Program-made: the position numbers and the translations under genes
Notes under the pieces: generated by a model
What the model saw: only the letters and a program-made list of their open reading frames with translations
Told to the model about the DNA's origin: nothing
Databases searched by the model: none
In this document: positions 52,922-61,926 of the stretch, piece after piece
How the letters are laid out: the number at the start of each line of letters is the position of its first letter
Position numbering within the stretch: the first letter of the stretch is position 1
Origin: CBDFLA01 sp965248915
Lineage (GTDB): Bacteria; Pseudomonadota; Alphaproteobacteria; M2410
DNA: 64,000 bases
Reading direction: 5' to 3'
NCBI GenBank assembly: GCA_965248915.1
Contig: OZ252216.1
Location: forward strand, 3,410,001-3,474,000

Positions 52922-55900
52922 TCACCACGTATCGATCATTGGGCGTTTCTTGCCGGTGCGCGGCGCGGGCGGCGGCGCACTGTCGATAGCCGAGAGGATC
53001 CAACGGCGCGAGTCGGAGGGATCGATCACTTCGTCGATTTCAAAATGCGTCGCCACATTGACCGCCTTGCCACGTCGATAGGCGGCGTCGACCATCTCAT
53101 CAAACGCCGCTTTGCGTTCCGCTGGGTCTTCAATGGCGGCAAGCTCGTTGCGGTAGCCAAGTTTCACGGCGCCTTCGAGCCCCATGCCGCCGAACTCGCC
53201 GGTCGGCCAGGAAATCGTGAAGAGCCCGCCTTTGAAGGAGCCACCCGCCATGGCTTGCGCCCCGAGCCCGTAGCCCTTGCGTAAGACGATGGTGAAAAAC
53301 GGCACGGTTAGGCTGGCGCCGGTGACGAACAATCTGTTGGCATGGCGCACCAATGCGGTCTTCTCGACCTCTGGACCCACCATAATGCCGGGCGTGTCGC
53401 ACAACATCAGGATCGGCAGATCAAACGCATCGCAAAGCTGCATGAAGCGCGCCGCCTTGTCCGCACCATCAGAATCGATGGCGCCGGCAAGATGGGTTGG
53501 GTTGTTGGCAATGATGCCGATGGGCTTGCCTTCAACGCGCGCCAGCACTGTCACCATGCCGAGACCAAAGCCACGTCGGATCTCAAGCACCGAGCCTTCG
53601 TCCGTCAAGGTGTTGATAACCCCGCGCACATCGTAAATGCGCAAACGATTCTCCGGGATGATGGACCGAAGCGTTCGTTGATCCGCCACCGACCACTCAC
53701 CAACCGCCCCTTGGAAATAGGAGAGATATTGCTTCGCGACCGCGACAGCTTCTGCTTCGTCCTCAACCGCAATGTCGACAACGCCGTTCGGCACTTGCAC
53801 CGACATCGGCCCCACTTCTTCAGGACGATAGATGCCTAAGTTCCCGCCTTCGATCATGGCGGGTCCCCCCATGCCGATGGTCGAGTCCGCCGTCGCGATG
53901 ATCACGTCACAGCATCCTAGCAAAGAGGCATTGCCCGCAAAGCACCGTCCCGCATTGATACCTACCAGCGGCACCAATCCCGAAAGTCCGCCAAAGAGAG
54001 TGAAAGCGAGGCAGTCGAGACCCGCAACACCGAGCCCGTCCGTGTCACCTGGCCGCCCGCCACCGCCTTCGGTGAAAAAGATGACCGGCAAGTGTTGCTG
54101 CTCGGCGATTTCAAAGATGCGGTCCTTCTTGCGATGGTTTTGGGCTCCTTGGGTGCCCGCCAGCACCGTGTAGTCGTATGAAACCACGGCGCATTTCGAC
54201 GCCTCATTGCCAAACAACCCGCCGTTCACATTGCCGACGCCCGCGATCATGCCGTCAGCCGGTGTTTTCTCAATCAGCTCCTCGACCGAACGCCGCCGCC
54301 GCTGGGCTGCGATGGTCAAAGGGCCATACTCAACAAACGTGTCGTTATCTACTAAGTCACCAATGTTTTCGCGTGCTGAGCGATGATTGATCTTGTGCCG
54401 TTTGGCGATCGCTTCCGGCCGTGCCGGGTCGAGCCCGGTCTCATGCCGGTCCAACACTTCTTTCAGGTCAGGACGAATGTGATCTGGATCAACGGTAGCT
54501 TGCGCTTCTTCTTCCCTTGCCCCCACATCGCCCGGTTCCACAAAGAGAAGCGGGTGGCCTTCAAACACTGTGTCCCCAGGGGCAACGCCCATTTGCGCAA
54601 TGCGTCCGCTGGCACCAGCCGTGATCACATGCTCCATTTTCATGGCTTCCATGACGATGACCTGCTGACCTGCGTGCACGCTATCGCCAGCGCTGACGTC
54701 GACGCTGACAATGGTGCCTTGAATAGGCGCAAGCGTTGCCGCGGTGCCTTCAGGCCCACCAATGGCATCGACCACGGGCGCAGTTGCTGGCTGTTGTGGC
54801 GATGGCTCGCCGTTCTTGCCGTGATGGAGAACCGCGAGCGGATCGGATGTATCGATCTGAGCCCCTGCCTGACGGTCGGTCCGCGATTGCGTTGAGGCCT
54901 GTCCCACATAGAGTTTGGGATGAACCGCATCGGCGGTGACGATGTCGGCAACGTGATCGTCCACAAATCGCGTGTAGGTGTTGCCGCTGACAAAGTCAGG
55001 ATGCTGCACAAGGTTCTGCAGAAACGATAGGTTGGTCTCGACCCCTTCAATACGGAATTCGCAAAGTGCCCGGTATGCCTTCTTTGCCAGCGCTTCGAGG
55101 GAAGAAGAGCTTGAATGGATGATGAGCTTTGCAAGAAGCGAGTCAAAAGCCGGGCTCGTTCGGTATCCGCCGTAGCCGAAGGTATCTACGCGAATGCCTG
55201 GTCCGCTCGGTGGTTCAAAAGCGGTCAGGGTTCCGCCCGCGGGCCGCGTTGTGCCGTCCGGTCCCATGGTTTCCATGTTAATGCGCAGTTGGACGGCCGA
55301 TCCGCGCGGGGTTTTGAGGTCTTGCTGATTGAGCTTCAGGCTTTCGAGCGATTTGCCTTGCGCAATTTCCAGTTGGACCTTCACAAGATCTTGGTCGGTG
55401 ATTTCTTCGGTCACCGTGTGCTCGACTTGCAACCGCGCATTGGCCTCAATGAAAAAGAAGGTTTCGTTCTGTGTGTCCACCAAGAACTCAAACGTGCCGA
55501 GACCTTGATAGGAAGCCGCTTTCGCCATGTTCACCGCATCGCGCGTAATGGCATCGCGCACCGCCGTTGAGAGATGAGGGCTTGGTGCAAGCTCAATGAG
55601 TTTTTGATGACGTCGTTGTAACGAGCATTCCCGCTCGCAGAAGTGAACCACACCGCCTGAGCCATCGCCGGCGATTTGAACTTCGATGTGACGCGCTCGC
55701 TCAATCGCCCGCTCGACATAAACGTCGCCGTCGCCAAAGGCTTGCTTGGCTTCAGATCGGCATCTCTCATAGGCGTTTTCAATTTCATCCGCTTGTCTTA
55801 CCAAACGCATGCCGCGCCCGCCGCCGCCTGATACAGCTTTGATGACCATAGCGCCGCCATCGCCAAGACCGTCAAAGAAGGCTCTGGCTTCTTCGAGGGT

Positions 55901-56314
55901 GACGGGGGTGTTGGTTCCTTGCAGGAGGGGCACACCACATTCTTTCGCAAGTCGCCGCGCCGCGACCTTGTCACCGAAGAGAGCCAGCGATTCAGGGGTT
56001 GGCCCGACGAATGTGAGACCCGCATCGAGGCAGGCTTGTGCAAATACGGCGTTCTCGCTCAGGAATCCGTAGCCCGGATGGATGTAGGTGCACTTGGCCT
56101 CGATTGCTTTCGCCACGATTTGATCCTGGTCGAGGTAGGCTTGTGCCCCCCGCCCTGTCAGCGCGATGGCATCATCAGCCTTTCGAATGTGCAATGATTC
56201 TGAATCATCTTTGGAATAGATGGCGACACTCTCAAACCCAAGTTCTGCCGCCGCACGAATGATTCGAATGGCGATTTCGCCTCGATTGGCGATGAGTAGA
56301 CGCTTTGACGACAT
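52922..56314 (-). CDS. Single-chain biotin-dependent acyl-CoA carboxylase
   Basis: 1130 residues. Biotin carboxylase (about residues 1-450): ANRGEIAIRIIRAA, ATP-grasp KAVSGGGGRGMRLV, FIEANARLQVEHTVTE. Biotinyl domain with VIVMEAMKMEHV (biotin Lys at about residue 554). Carboxyltransferase (about 625-1130) with both halves: GGGGRPGDTDGLGV, CDVIIATADSTIGMGGPAMIEGG, LCDTPGIMVGPEVE. This BC-BCCP-CT layout matches the long-chain acyl-CoA carboxylase group described in mycobacteria, which carboxylates acetyl- to long acyl-CoAs. The substrate is not fixed by sequence. It is divergent from an enoyl-CoA hydratase. Confidence 0.93.
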   Translation of the reverse strand: MSSKRLLIANRGEIAIRIIRAAAELGFESVAIYSKDDSESLHIRKADDAIALTGRGAQAYLDQDQIVAKAIEAKCTYIHPGYGFLSENAVFAQACLDAGLTFVGPTPESLALFGDKVAARRLAKECGVPLLQGTNTPVTLEEARAFFDGLGDGGAMVIKAVSGGGGRGMRLVRQADEIENAYERCRSEAKQAFGDGDVYVERAIERARHIEVQIAGDGSGGVVHFCERECSLQRRHQKLIELAPSPHLSTAVRDAITRDAVNMAKAASYQGLGTFEFLVDTQNETFFFIEANARLQVEHTVTEEITDQDLVKVQLEIAQGKSLESLKLNQQDLKTPRGSAVQLRINMETMGPDGTTRPAGGTLTAFEPPSGPGIRVDTFGYGGYRTSPAFDSLLAKLIIHSSSSSLEALAKKAYRALCEFRIEGVETNLSFLQNLVQHPDFVSGNTYTRFVDDHVADIVTADAVHPKLYVGQASTQSRTDRQAGAQIDTSDPLAVLHHGKNGEPSPQQPATAPVVDAIGGPEGTAATLAPIQGTIVSVDVSAGDSVHAGQQVIVMEAMKMEHVITAGASGRIAQMGVAPGDTVFEGHPLLFVEPGDVGAREEEAQATVDPDHIRPDLKEVLDRHETGLDPARPEAIAKRHKINHRSARENIGDLVDNDTFVEYGPLTIAAQRRRRSVEELIEKTPADGMIAGVGNVNGGLFGNEASKCAVVSYDYTVLAGTQGAQNHRKKDRIFEIAEQQHLPVIFFTEGGGGRPGDTDGLGVAGLDCLAFTLFGGLSGLVPLVGINAGRCFAGNASLLGCCDVIIATADSTIGMGGPAMIEGGNLGIYRPEEVGPMSVQVPNGVVDIAVEDEAEAVAVAKQYLSYFQGAVGEWSVADQRTLRSIIPENRLRIYDVRGVINTLTDEGSVLEIRRGFGLGMVTVLARVEGKPIGIIANNPTHLAGAIDSDGADKAARFMQLCDAFDLPILMLCDTPGIMVGPEVEKTALVRHANRLFVTGASLTVPFFTIVLRKGYGLGAQAMAGGSFKGGLFTISWPTGEFGGMGLEGAVKLGYRNELAAIEDPAERKAAFDEMVDAAYRRGKAVNVATHFEIDEVIDPSDSRRWILSAIDSAPPPAPRTGKKRPMIDTW

Positions 56315-56475
56315 GGATCCTCTCTTAGGCGCTTGGCCCTCTTATTCAGCATGGGTTTTCCGCCCGGCGCAATGTCAATTCCGAGTGATTTCCCATACAA
56401 ATGCAAGACTTAATGTAGCGACAAGTTGGGATTGGGATAGAATGCGCCAAAACAACAAGAAGAGTGAGGCCCCCC

Positions 56476-57267
56476 ATGACTTTTGAGACCATCACATTCG
56501 ACATCAAAGGCAATGTTGCGCATCTCATGCTCAACAGGCCAGATAATGCGAATGCCATGAACCCACAAATGATGTCGGATCTCGTGGAGGCCGCCAAAAT
56601 CTGTCGCGACGATCCCAATGTGCGGTCGGTCTTGTGGACAGCATCCCCTGGCAAGATTTTCTGCGCTGGTGGGGATTTGAAGAGTTTCAATGCAGATGGC
56701 GACAAGATACCGGAGCGGATTTACGACACCGCTGAAACACTGCACGAAGCGTTGGAGATTTTTTCGACCATCAACGCACCGGTGGTGATGGCGGTGGGCG
56801 GCATGGCGGCGGGAGCTGGGTTTAGTTTGTTGACCATGCCGAGCTATGTTCTTGCGGCACCGGAGTCACGTTTTACAATGGCTTACACGGCAGCGGGCTT
56901 AGCACCGGATGGCAGTTCAACTTATTTTCTACCGCGCCTAATTGGATTGCGCCGCACCGAAGAACTGATGATTACAAATCGGATCCTGTCGGCGGAAGAA
57001 GCGCTTGATTGGGGCATCATCAACGAGATTGTGCCCGGCGCCGATCTCGTCGCGCGCGCGGAACAAATGGCTGAACGATTGGCAGCGGGTGCCACGCAAG
57101 CCTTTGGCCGCGTGCGGCAACTCTTGCTGCGCACGTTTAGCACCGATTTGCACACACAATTGAATGAAGAGTCGAAGGCGATCAGTGACATGACGCGCAC
57201 AAAGGATGGAAAAGAAGGTGTTGCCGCCTTTGTTGAGAAGAGAAGGCCTGAATTCAAAGGCCAATAA
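56476..57267 (+). CDS. Enoyl-CoA hydratase/isomerase family protein
   Basis: 263 residues from the ATG at 56476. Crotonase motifs: LNRPDNANAMNPQMM, oxyanion hole FCAGGDLKSF, VGGMAAGAGFSLL and FTMAYTAAGLAPDGSSTYFLPR. The Asp in the last motif is more like isomerase-type members. It is transcribed divergently from the carboxylase and is followed after 26 bases by the nitronate monooxygenase-like gene, so it probably belongs to the same acyl-CoA pathway. Confidence 0.92.
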   Translation: MTFETITFDIKGNVAHLMLNRPDNANAMNPQMMSDLVEAAKICRDDPNVRSVLWTASPGKIFCAGGDLKSFNADGDKIPERIYDTAETLHEALEIFSTINAPVVMAVGGMAAGAGFSLLTMPSYVLAAPESRFTMAYTAAGLAPDGSSTYFLPRLIGLRRTEELMITNRILSAEEALDWGIINEIVPGADLVARAEQMAERLAAGATQAFGRVRQLLLRTFSTDLHTQLNEESKAISDMTRTKDGKEGVAAFVEKRRPEFKGQ

Positions 57268-57293
57268 CAAACAATAGACGAAGAGGAAAAGCC

Positions 57294-58223
57294 ATGAACC
57301 GGTTTCTCAAACACAGCGGAGTGAAGTATCCCATTGTGCAAGCTCCAATGGGGTGGATCGCGAGGTCGCAACTGGCAAGTGCTGTGTCCAACGCAGGCGG
57401 TCTGGGCATTATCGAGACGTCTTCCGGCGATGTGGAGGCGATCAAGGGTGAAATCACCAAAATGGGGGATCTCACCGACAAACCGTTTGGCGTCAACCTT
57501 GCCATTCGATTCTTGGCGGACGCTTCCATGATGAAACTCATCTGCGAAGACACTGATGTGAAGTTTGTGACCACCTCAGCTGGCAGCCCGCGCAAATATC
57601 TTGAGCCTCTGCGCGATGCGGGTGTCACTGTGTATCATGCTGTTGGCACGGTTGACCTTGCCATGAAGTGTGCCGACGCTGGCGTCGACGGCTTGGTCGT
57701 CGAGGGTGCCGAAGGGGGGGGGTTTAAGAACCCAGAAGAAGTGTCCACCATGGTTCTTCTCCAATCAATTCGTGAACAGACGGATCTTCCAATGATTGCC
57801 GCTGGCGGTATTGTCGATGGGCGTGGCATGGCAGCCGCCTTTGCACTCGGGGCTGAAGCTGTTCAAATGGGGACGCGGTTTGTCAGTTCGCTCGAGAGCC
57901 CAGTGCACATCAACTACAAGAACGCGATATTGAATGCGCCAACCGACGGCACTTGGGTGCTCAACAAAAAGTCGACGCCGTGTTTGCGCGCCTTAAAGAC
58001 CGAGCGGACGGCTGCCATTCACGAAGCCGGTGTCATGGAGTTTACCGAGTTCGGCACGATAACAGACCTCTATTTTGGCGGAGATATGGAAGCTTCCATC
58101 GCGCTTGCGGGGCAATCTGCAGGCCTCATTCACGAGGTAAAGCCAGTATCCGACATCATCAGCGAAACCGTTTCAGGATTTCAAGAAGTCGCAGGAAGGA
58201 TGGCTGACGCCGCCACCTTCTAA
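57294..58223 (+). CDS. Nitronate monooxygenase-like FMN protein
   Basis: 309 residues of the NMO/2-nitropropane dioxygenase family: VQAPMGWIARSQLASAVSNAGGLG, TTSAGSP, DGLVVEGAEGGGF and PMIAAGGIVDGRGMAAAFALGAEAVQMGTRF (phosphate-binding for FMN). Members oxidise nitronates; some relatives are enoyl-ACP reductases (FabK), so this one may act on acyl substrates given the neighbours. The GGG of EGGGF is encoded by nine G in a row (57714-57722), a slippage-prone tract. Confidence 0.9.
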   Translation: MNRFLKHSGVKYPIVQAPMGWIARSQLASAVSNAGGLGIIETSSGDVEAIKGEITKMGDLTDKPFGVNLAIRFLADASMMKLICEDTDVKFVTTSAGSPRKYLEPLRDAGVTVYHAVGTVDLAMKCADAGVDGLVVEGAEGGGFKNPEEVSTMVLLQSIREQTDLPMIAAGGIVDGRGMAAAFALGAEAVQMGTRFVSSLESPVHINYKNAILNAPTDGTWVLNKKSTPCLRALKTERTAAIHEAGVMEFTEFGTITDLYFGGDMEASIALAGQSAGLIHEVKPVSDIISETVSGFQEVAGRMADAATF

Positions 58224-58265
58224 ATCCCAGAGAACAAGGCATTTCTACATCCTTAAACGCATTTC

Positions 58266-58295
58266 TTGACATGCAGCTAAATGGCTGCATATAAT
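58266..58295 (+). promoter_or_regulatory. Promoter with embedded operator for the ArsR operon
   Basis: Perfect TTGACA (58266-58271) and TATAAT (58290-58295) with an 18-base spacer. An inverted repeat ATGCAG-N8-CTGCAT (58271-58290) fills the spacer, a typical place for an ArsR-type autorepressor. The expected start of transcription (about 58302) is next to the ATG at 58303, so the mRNA should be leaderless. Confidence 0.82.
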
Positions 58296-58302
58296 ATTCC
58301 CA

Positions 58303-58632
58303 ATGGACAAAATCTTTAAGGCATTGGCGGACCCGACCAGGCGTCAGCTCCTCGACAGACTGAATGAGGAGCAAGGTCAAACGCTCTCAGACCTATGCGC
58401 TGGCGTGGATATGCGACGCCAGTCGGTGACCAAGCATTTGGGGATTTTGGAAGACGCAGGCCTGGTCGGGATCAATTGGGATGGACGAGAGAAACTGCAT
58501 TTTCTAAATCCCCTGCCCATCGCTGAGATTGGTCTGCGATGGATCGACAAATACTCCAAGCCGAAGGCAGATGCCGTCCTCGCATTGAAGGAAGCGCTTG
58601 AGGAAAAGCAGAAAGGATCAAAGGATGAGTAG
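58303..58632 (+). CDS. ArsR-family transcriptional regulator
   Basis: 109 residues. Winged helix: FKALADPTRRQLLDRLNEEQG, LSDLCAGVDMRRQSVTKHLGILEDAGLV. No cysteine pair for metal sensing is present, so it belongs to the metal-independent group usually paired with SRPBCC (AHSA1) proteins. Its own promoter holds an inverted repeat between -35 and -10, implying autorepression. Its stop overlaps the next gene (ATGAGTAG). Confidence 0.93.
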   Translation: MDKIFKALADPTRRQLLDRLNEEQGQTLSDLCAGVDMRRQSVTKHLGILEDAGLVGINWDGREKLHFLNPLPIAEIGLRWIDKYSKPKADAVLALKEALEEKQKGSKDE

Positions 58633-59086
58633 TCTCGAATATGTCTACATGACCGTCATTGCCGCAAGCCCGGAAAAGGTCTGGGAAGGTCTGACAACAG
58701 CCGAGTTCACAAAGCAATATTGGCACTCGACACGCGTCAAGAGCGATTGGACCATTGGTTCAAAGATCGAATTTTATGTCGACAGGCCAGAAGGAGAGGT
58801 CGTCGGTTGCGAGGGTGAGATACTCAAGGCTGATCACCCAAATGAGCTCTCCTACACGTGGCGTTTTCCACGAGACCCCATCGTCAAGGATGAAACACCA
58901 TCACGCGTCACATTTGTGCTCGTTGAAAAGGGTGGCAACACAGTCCTCACTGTAACTCATGATGAGTTCCAGGATGGAAGCAAGATGTACGAATCCGTTT
59001 CGCAAGGATGGCCCTGTGTTTTGGCCGGTCTCAAGACACTTTTGGAAACAGGAAAAGCCGTTGACTTTTCCAAATTTGAAGAATGA
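58625..59086 (+). CDS. SRPBCC (AHSA1) domain protein
   Basis: 153 residues from the ATG at 58625, overlapping the ArsR stop by 8 bases. It has a START-like ligand-binding fold: VIAASPEKVWEGLTTAEFTKQYWHS, GSKIEFYVD, LSYTWRF and a C-terminal helix (GWPCVLAGLKTLLETG). The family binds small hydrophobic ligands. It is the classic partner of this type of ArsR. Confidence 0.92.
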   Translation: MSSLEYVYMTVIAASPEKVWEGLTTAEFTKQYWHSTRVKSDWTIGSKIEFYVDRPEGEVVGCEGEILKADHPNELSYTWRFPRDPIVKDETPSRVTFVLVEKGGNTVLTVTHDEFQDGSKMYESVSQGWPCVLAGLKTLLETGKAVDFSKFEE

Positions 59087-59098
59087 AAGGAACAGGAT

Positions 59099-59701
59099 AT
59101 GTCACTGCAGACAAAACTGTCGCGCGCAACCGTAGCCAGTCTGGTGGCCGTTGGTTTGTCTACCGGATCAGCCGCTGCGGCCCTTGACCGACCTCTCGAA
59201 GCGTTGGAGTTCCACGCCAACGTGGCGGCAACACCCGCAGAAGCGTGGGAGGCCTGGAGCACCGCGGAAGGGCTTCAGACTTTCTTTGGTCCCAAAGTCA
59301 TCTTTGAACCAAGCCCGATGGGAGATTATGCGATCCATTGGGCCCCTGATAATCCGCCAGGATCAAGAGGCGCTGAAGATCTCCACATACTGGCATTTGA
59401 GCCGGAACAGATGCGCCTTGCCTTCACCTGGAGTTCACCACCTCAATGGGAAAATGTGCGACCGCAAAGGGCCATGGTCGAGATTCGCATTTCCGCAAAT
59501 GACGATGGCACCGCTCTGGTCTCGCTGTACCACTACGGTTGGGGGTGGGGTGAAGATTGGGTTGAAGTGAGGGAATATTTTGCGGATGCATGGAAAGTCA
59601 TTCTCGGTCGTCTTCAGTTTAGGTTCGAAACAGGTCCGTTTGATTGGGAGGAGTGGCGCAAAGGTTTGCCGTTCACGCCGGCCGAATTTGAATCCAAGTA
59701 A
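59099..59701 (+). CDS. Exported SRPBCC domain protein
   Basis: 200 residues. A signal peptide (ATVASLVAVGLSTGSAAAA) precedes a second AHSA1-type domain (ALEFHANVAATPAEAWEAWSTAEGLQTFFGP, LAFTWSSPPQW, GWGWGEDWVEVREYF). A periplasmic member of a normally cytoplasmic family is unusual. It lies 12 bases after the previous SRPBCC gene in the ArsR operon, suggesting ligand handling on both sides of the inner membrane. Confidence 0.85.
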   Translation: MSLQTKLSRATVASLVAVGLSTGSAAAALDRPLEALEFHANVAATPAEAWEAWSTAEGLQTFFGPKVIFEPSPMGDYAIHWAPDNPPGSRGAEDLHILAFEPEQMRLAFTWSSPPQWENVRPQRAMVEIRISANDDGTALVSLYHYGWGWGEDWVEVREYFADAWKVILGRLQFRFETGPFDWEEWRKGLPFTPAEFESK

Positions 59702-59757
59702 GTTTACAACACACGGACCACATGGGAATTTCTCTAAGTTTGTGATTGAATGGCGGG

Positions 59758-60522
59758 ATGAAAACGCTCGTCATTCAGTCTCAGAATCCAACCATGATTG
59801 TTCCCTGGATGAAACTTTGTATGGAGTCCGTCCAAACTTGGGCGACGTCGAAGGGTTTCGACTATCAGTTTTTGGGGGAGGAGTTGTTCGATCCCTTACC
59901 CGATTGGATCTTAGTCAAAACCAAAAATCGACGTATCGTGGCGACAGATCTCGCGCGCTTGATCGCCATGCGGTCCGCCAATCTCACATATGACATGTGC
60001 ATTTGGTGTGACGCGGACTTTCTAGTTTTCAATCAGAACGGCCTCGACATCGACCAGGCGTGCTCCCGGGGGTTTGGTCGAGAAGTCTGGATCGAACTTG
60101 ATGCCAAAGAACGTCTTCGAGCGCGCCGTAAAGTTCACAACGCTTTCATGTTCTTCGAGAGCGGTGATCCTTTTCTCGACTTTTACATCGAAGCAGCAAC
60201 AAAGATGATGATGCGCGTAGAAGGAGAAATGGTTCCGCAGTTTATCGGGCCAAAGTTTTTGACATCACTTCACAATATGATGGGATTGGAAGAGGTTGAA
60301 GGCGCCGGTATGTTCTCTCCCCTCGTATTGCGGGACATTTTGAATGAACAAGGGCCAGCCATGGACCTCATGAGAAATCGGCAAAAGGCTCAAATTTCAG
60401 GCGCGAATCTCAGCGCAAGTTACGTGAATGGGGAGGATTCGTCCGCGTTAACCATAAATGAGATGGCGAGTGTGGCCGAAATACTATTGTCCCACGGCGA
60501 CAGGATGTTCCCTGATTGCTAG
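59758..60522 (+). CDS. Glycosyltransferase-like protein with a DxD motif
   Basis: 254 residues from the ATG at 59758 (a TTG is 4 codons earlier). MKTLVIQSQNP, MESVQTWATSKGFDYQF, ATDLARLIAMRSANLTYDMCIWCDADFLVFN. The last motif resembles the DXD metal and sugar-nucleotide site of GT-A enzymes, as in GT32-type or capsule transferases. There is no signal peptide. The nearest genes do not reveal the acceptor. Moderate confidence in the fold, low in the specificity. Confidence 0.6.
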   Translation: MKTLVIQSQNPTMIVPWMKLCMESVQTWATSKGFDYQFLGEELFDPLPDWILVKTKNRRIVATDLARLIAMRSANLTYDMCIWCDADFLVFNQNGLDIDQACSRGFGREVWIELDAKERLRARRKVHNAFMFFESGDPFLDFYIEAATKMMMRVEGEMVPQFIGPKFLTSLHNMMGLEEVEGAGMFSPLVLRDILNEQGPAMDLMRNRQKAQISGANLSASYVNGEDSSALTINEMASVAEILLSHGDRMFPDC

Positions 60523-60555
60523 AATAACCAGGGTTCAGGGGTCATTGGGTAGCGT

Positions 60556-61926
60556 ATGTGCGACACATTCGTAGCATTGCCAAACACGACGAAAGACGAG
60601 GTCACTCTCTTCGCGAAGAATTCTGATCGCGAAGCGAATGAAGCCCAAGCGCTCATTTACTGCGAGGCGAAAGACCACGCTAAGGACGCACGTCTAGACG
60701 CGACCTATATCGATATCCCACAAGCCTCCCATACCCATGCGGCCATTTTGTCCAAACCCTATTGGATGTGGGGCGCTGAAATGGGCGTGAACGAACATGG
60801 CCTCGCCATTGGCAATGAGGCTGTTTTCTCGAAAGTACCGGCCGTCACAGATCGAAAACTTATAGGCATGGACTATGTGCGTTTGGGTTTGGAGAGAGCT
60901 GCGAGCGCGGACGAAGCCCTAACGATCATAACAGACCTGCTGGCCTCCTACGGACAGGGTGGCAATTGTGGACACACCAATCCATTTTTCTACCACAATT
61001 CATTTCTACTGGCGGATCGCTCCAGTGCGTGGGTTTTGGAAACCATCGGCTCGGAATGGGTCGCGGAGCGCGTGACGGGCATACGCACCATCTCGAACTG
61101 TCTGACGATTAGAAACACTCATGACAGGAGAAGTGATGGACTCTTGGAACTCGCTCGAAGTGTTGGGTGGAAGGGAGGATCTGATTTTGATTTTTCCGAA
61201 GTGTTTGGAGCCCGGGTGCGCAATCGGTTGAGCTCAGGCTTGCAAAGATGGCGACGATCTTCTGAGCTTCTAAAGCAATCTGAAGGTCACCTCGACGTCG
61301 CAGATGTAATGGCGACCTTGAGAGATCGCGGGGAAAGTGCCGATCGAAAACTGGACTGGCGCCCTGATGGTGTCATGAATGGAACCATATGTGCGCATGC
61401 GTCGTATGGCCCTGCCAGACGTTCTGGACAAACCACCGGCAGTCAGGTTTCATGTCTGGCCGATAGCGGCGATTGTCATTTCTTTACAGGAACGGCATCG
61501 CCGGACTTGTCGGTCTTCAAGCCCGTTCGATTTGGTGCAAAAACGTCTGACTATGAAGAGATGTTCGGGCCTGAACCCTCAGGCGCCTATGATGAGAAGA
61601 GCCTTTGGTGGCAACATGAACTCCTTCACCGTGCGGTTCTTGAAGATTATGCGCTCCGTCGTAAGAGTTTGGAACGCGAGCGGGCCGGGATGGAGCGCCA
61701 ACTTGTCATTGGCGCCTTAGAAGGACGTTTGGATGACCCCGAAGACATTCGAAAAGCCTGGGTGACTGCTGCAAACGTCATTGATAACTGGCGGTTCCGT
61801 GTTTTAAGAAAAACACCAAAGGACCGTGGATCAAGATTCTATCAGCGTCACTGGCAACGCCTATCTGAGGAAGCAAAATTGCCGGAAAACTGGAATAGCC
61901 TTCAGCTCGAGATGGCAAGAAGATAG
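60556..61926 (+). CDS. C69-family peptidase (secernin-like)
   Basis: 456 residues beginning MCDTFVALP. The cysteine at position 2 would become the N-terminal nucleophile after methionine removal, as in Ntn-hydrolases of family C69. Supporting motifs are LFAKNSDREANEAQ, MWGAEMGVNEHGLAIGNEAVF and GGNCGHTNPFFYHNSFLLAD. It is probably a cytoplasmic dipeptidase or amidase; secernins have varied or unknown substrates. Its 3' end overlaps the convergent EamA gene by 25 bases. Confidence 0.88.
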   Translation: MCDTFVALPNTTKDEVTLFAKNSDREANEAQALIYCEAKDHAKDARLDATYIDIPQASHTHAAILSKPYWMWGAEMGVNEHGLAIGNEAVFSKVPAVTDRKLIGMDYVRLGLERAASADEALTIITDLLASYGQGGNCGHTNPFFYHNSFLLADRSSAWVLETIGSEWVAERVTGIRTISNCLTIRNTHDRRSDGLLELARSVGWKGGSDFDFSEVFGARVRNRLSSGLQRWRRSSELLKQSEGHLDVADVMATLRDRGESADRKLDWRPDGVMNGTICAHASYGPARRSGQTTGSQVSCLADSGDCHFFTGTASPDLSVFKPVRFGAKTSDYEEMFGPEPSGAYDEKSLWWQHELLHRAVLEDYALRRKSLERERAGMERQLVIGALEGRLDDPEDIRKAWVTAANVIDNWRFRVLRKTPKDRGSRFYQRHWQRLSEEAKLPENWNSLQLEMARR

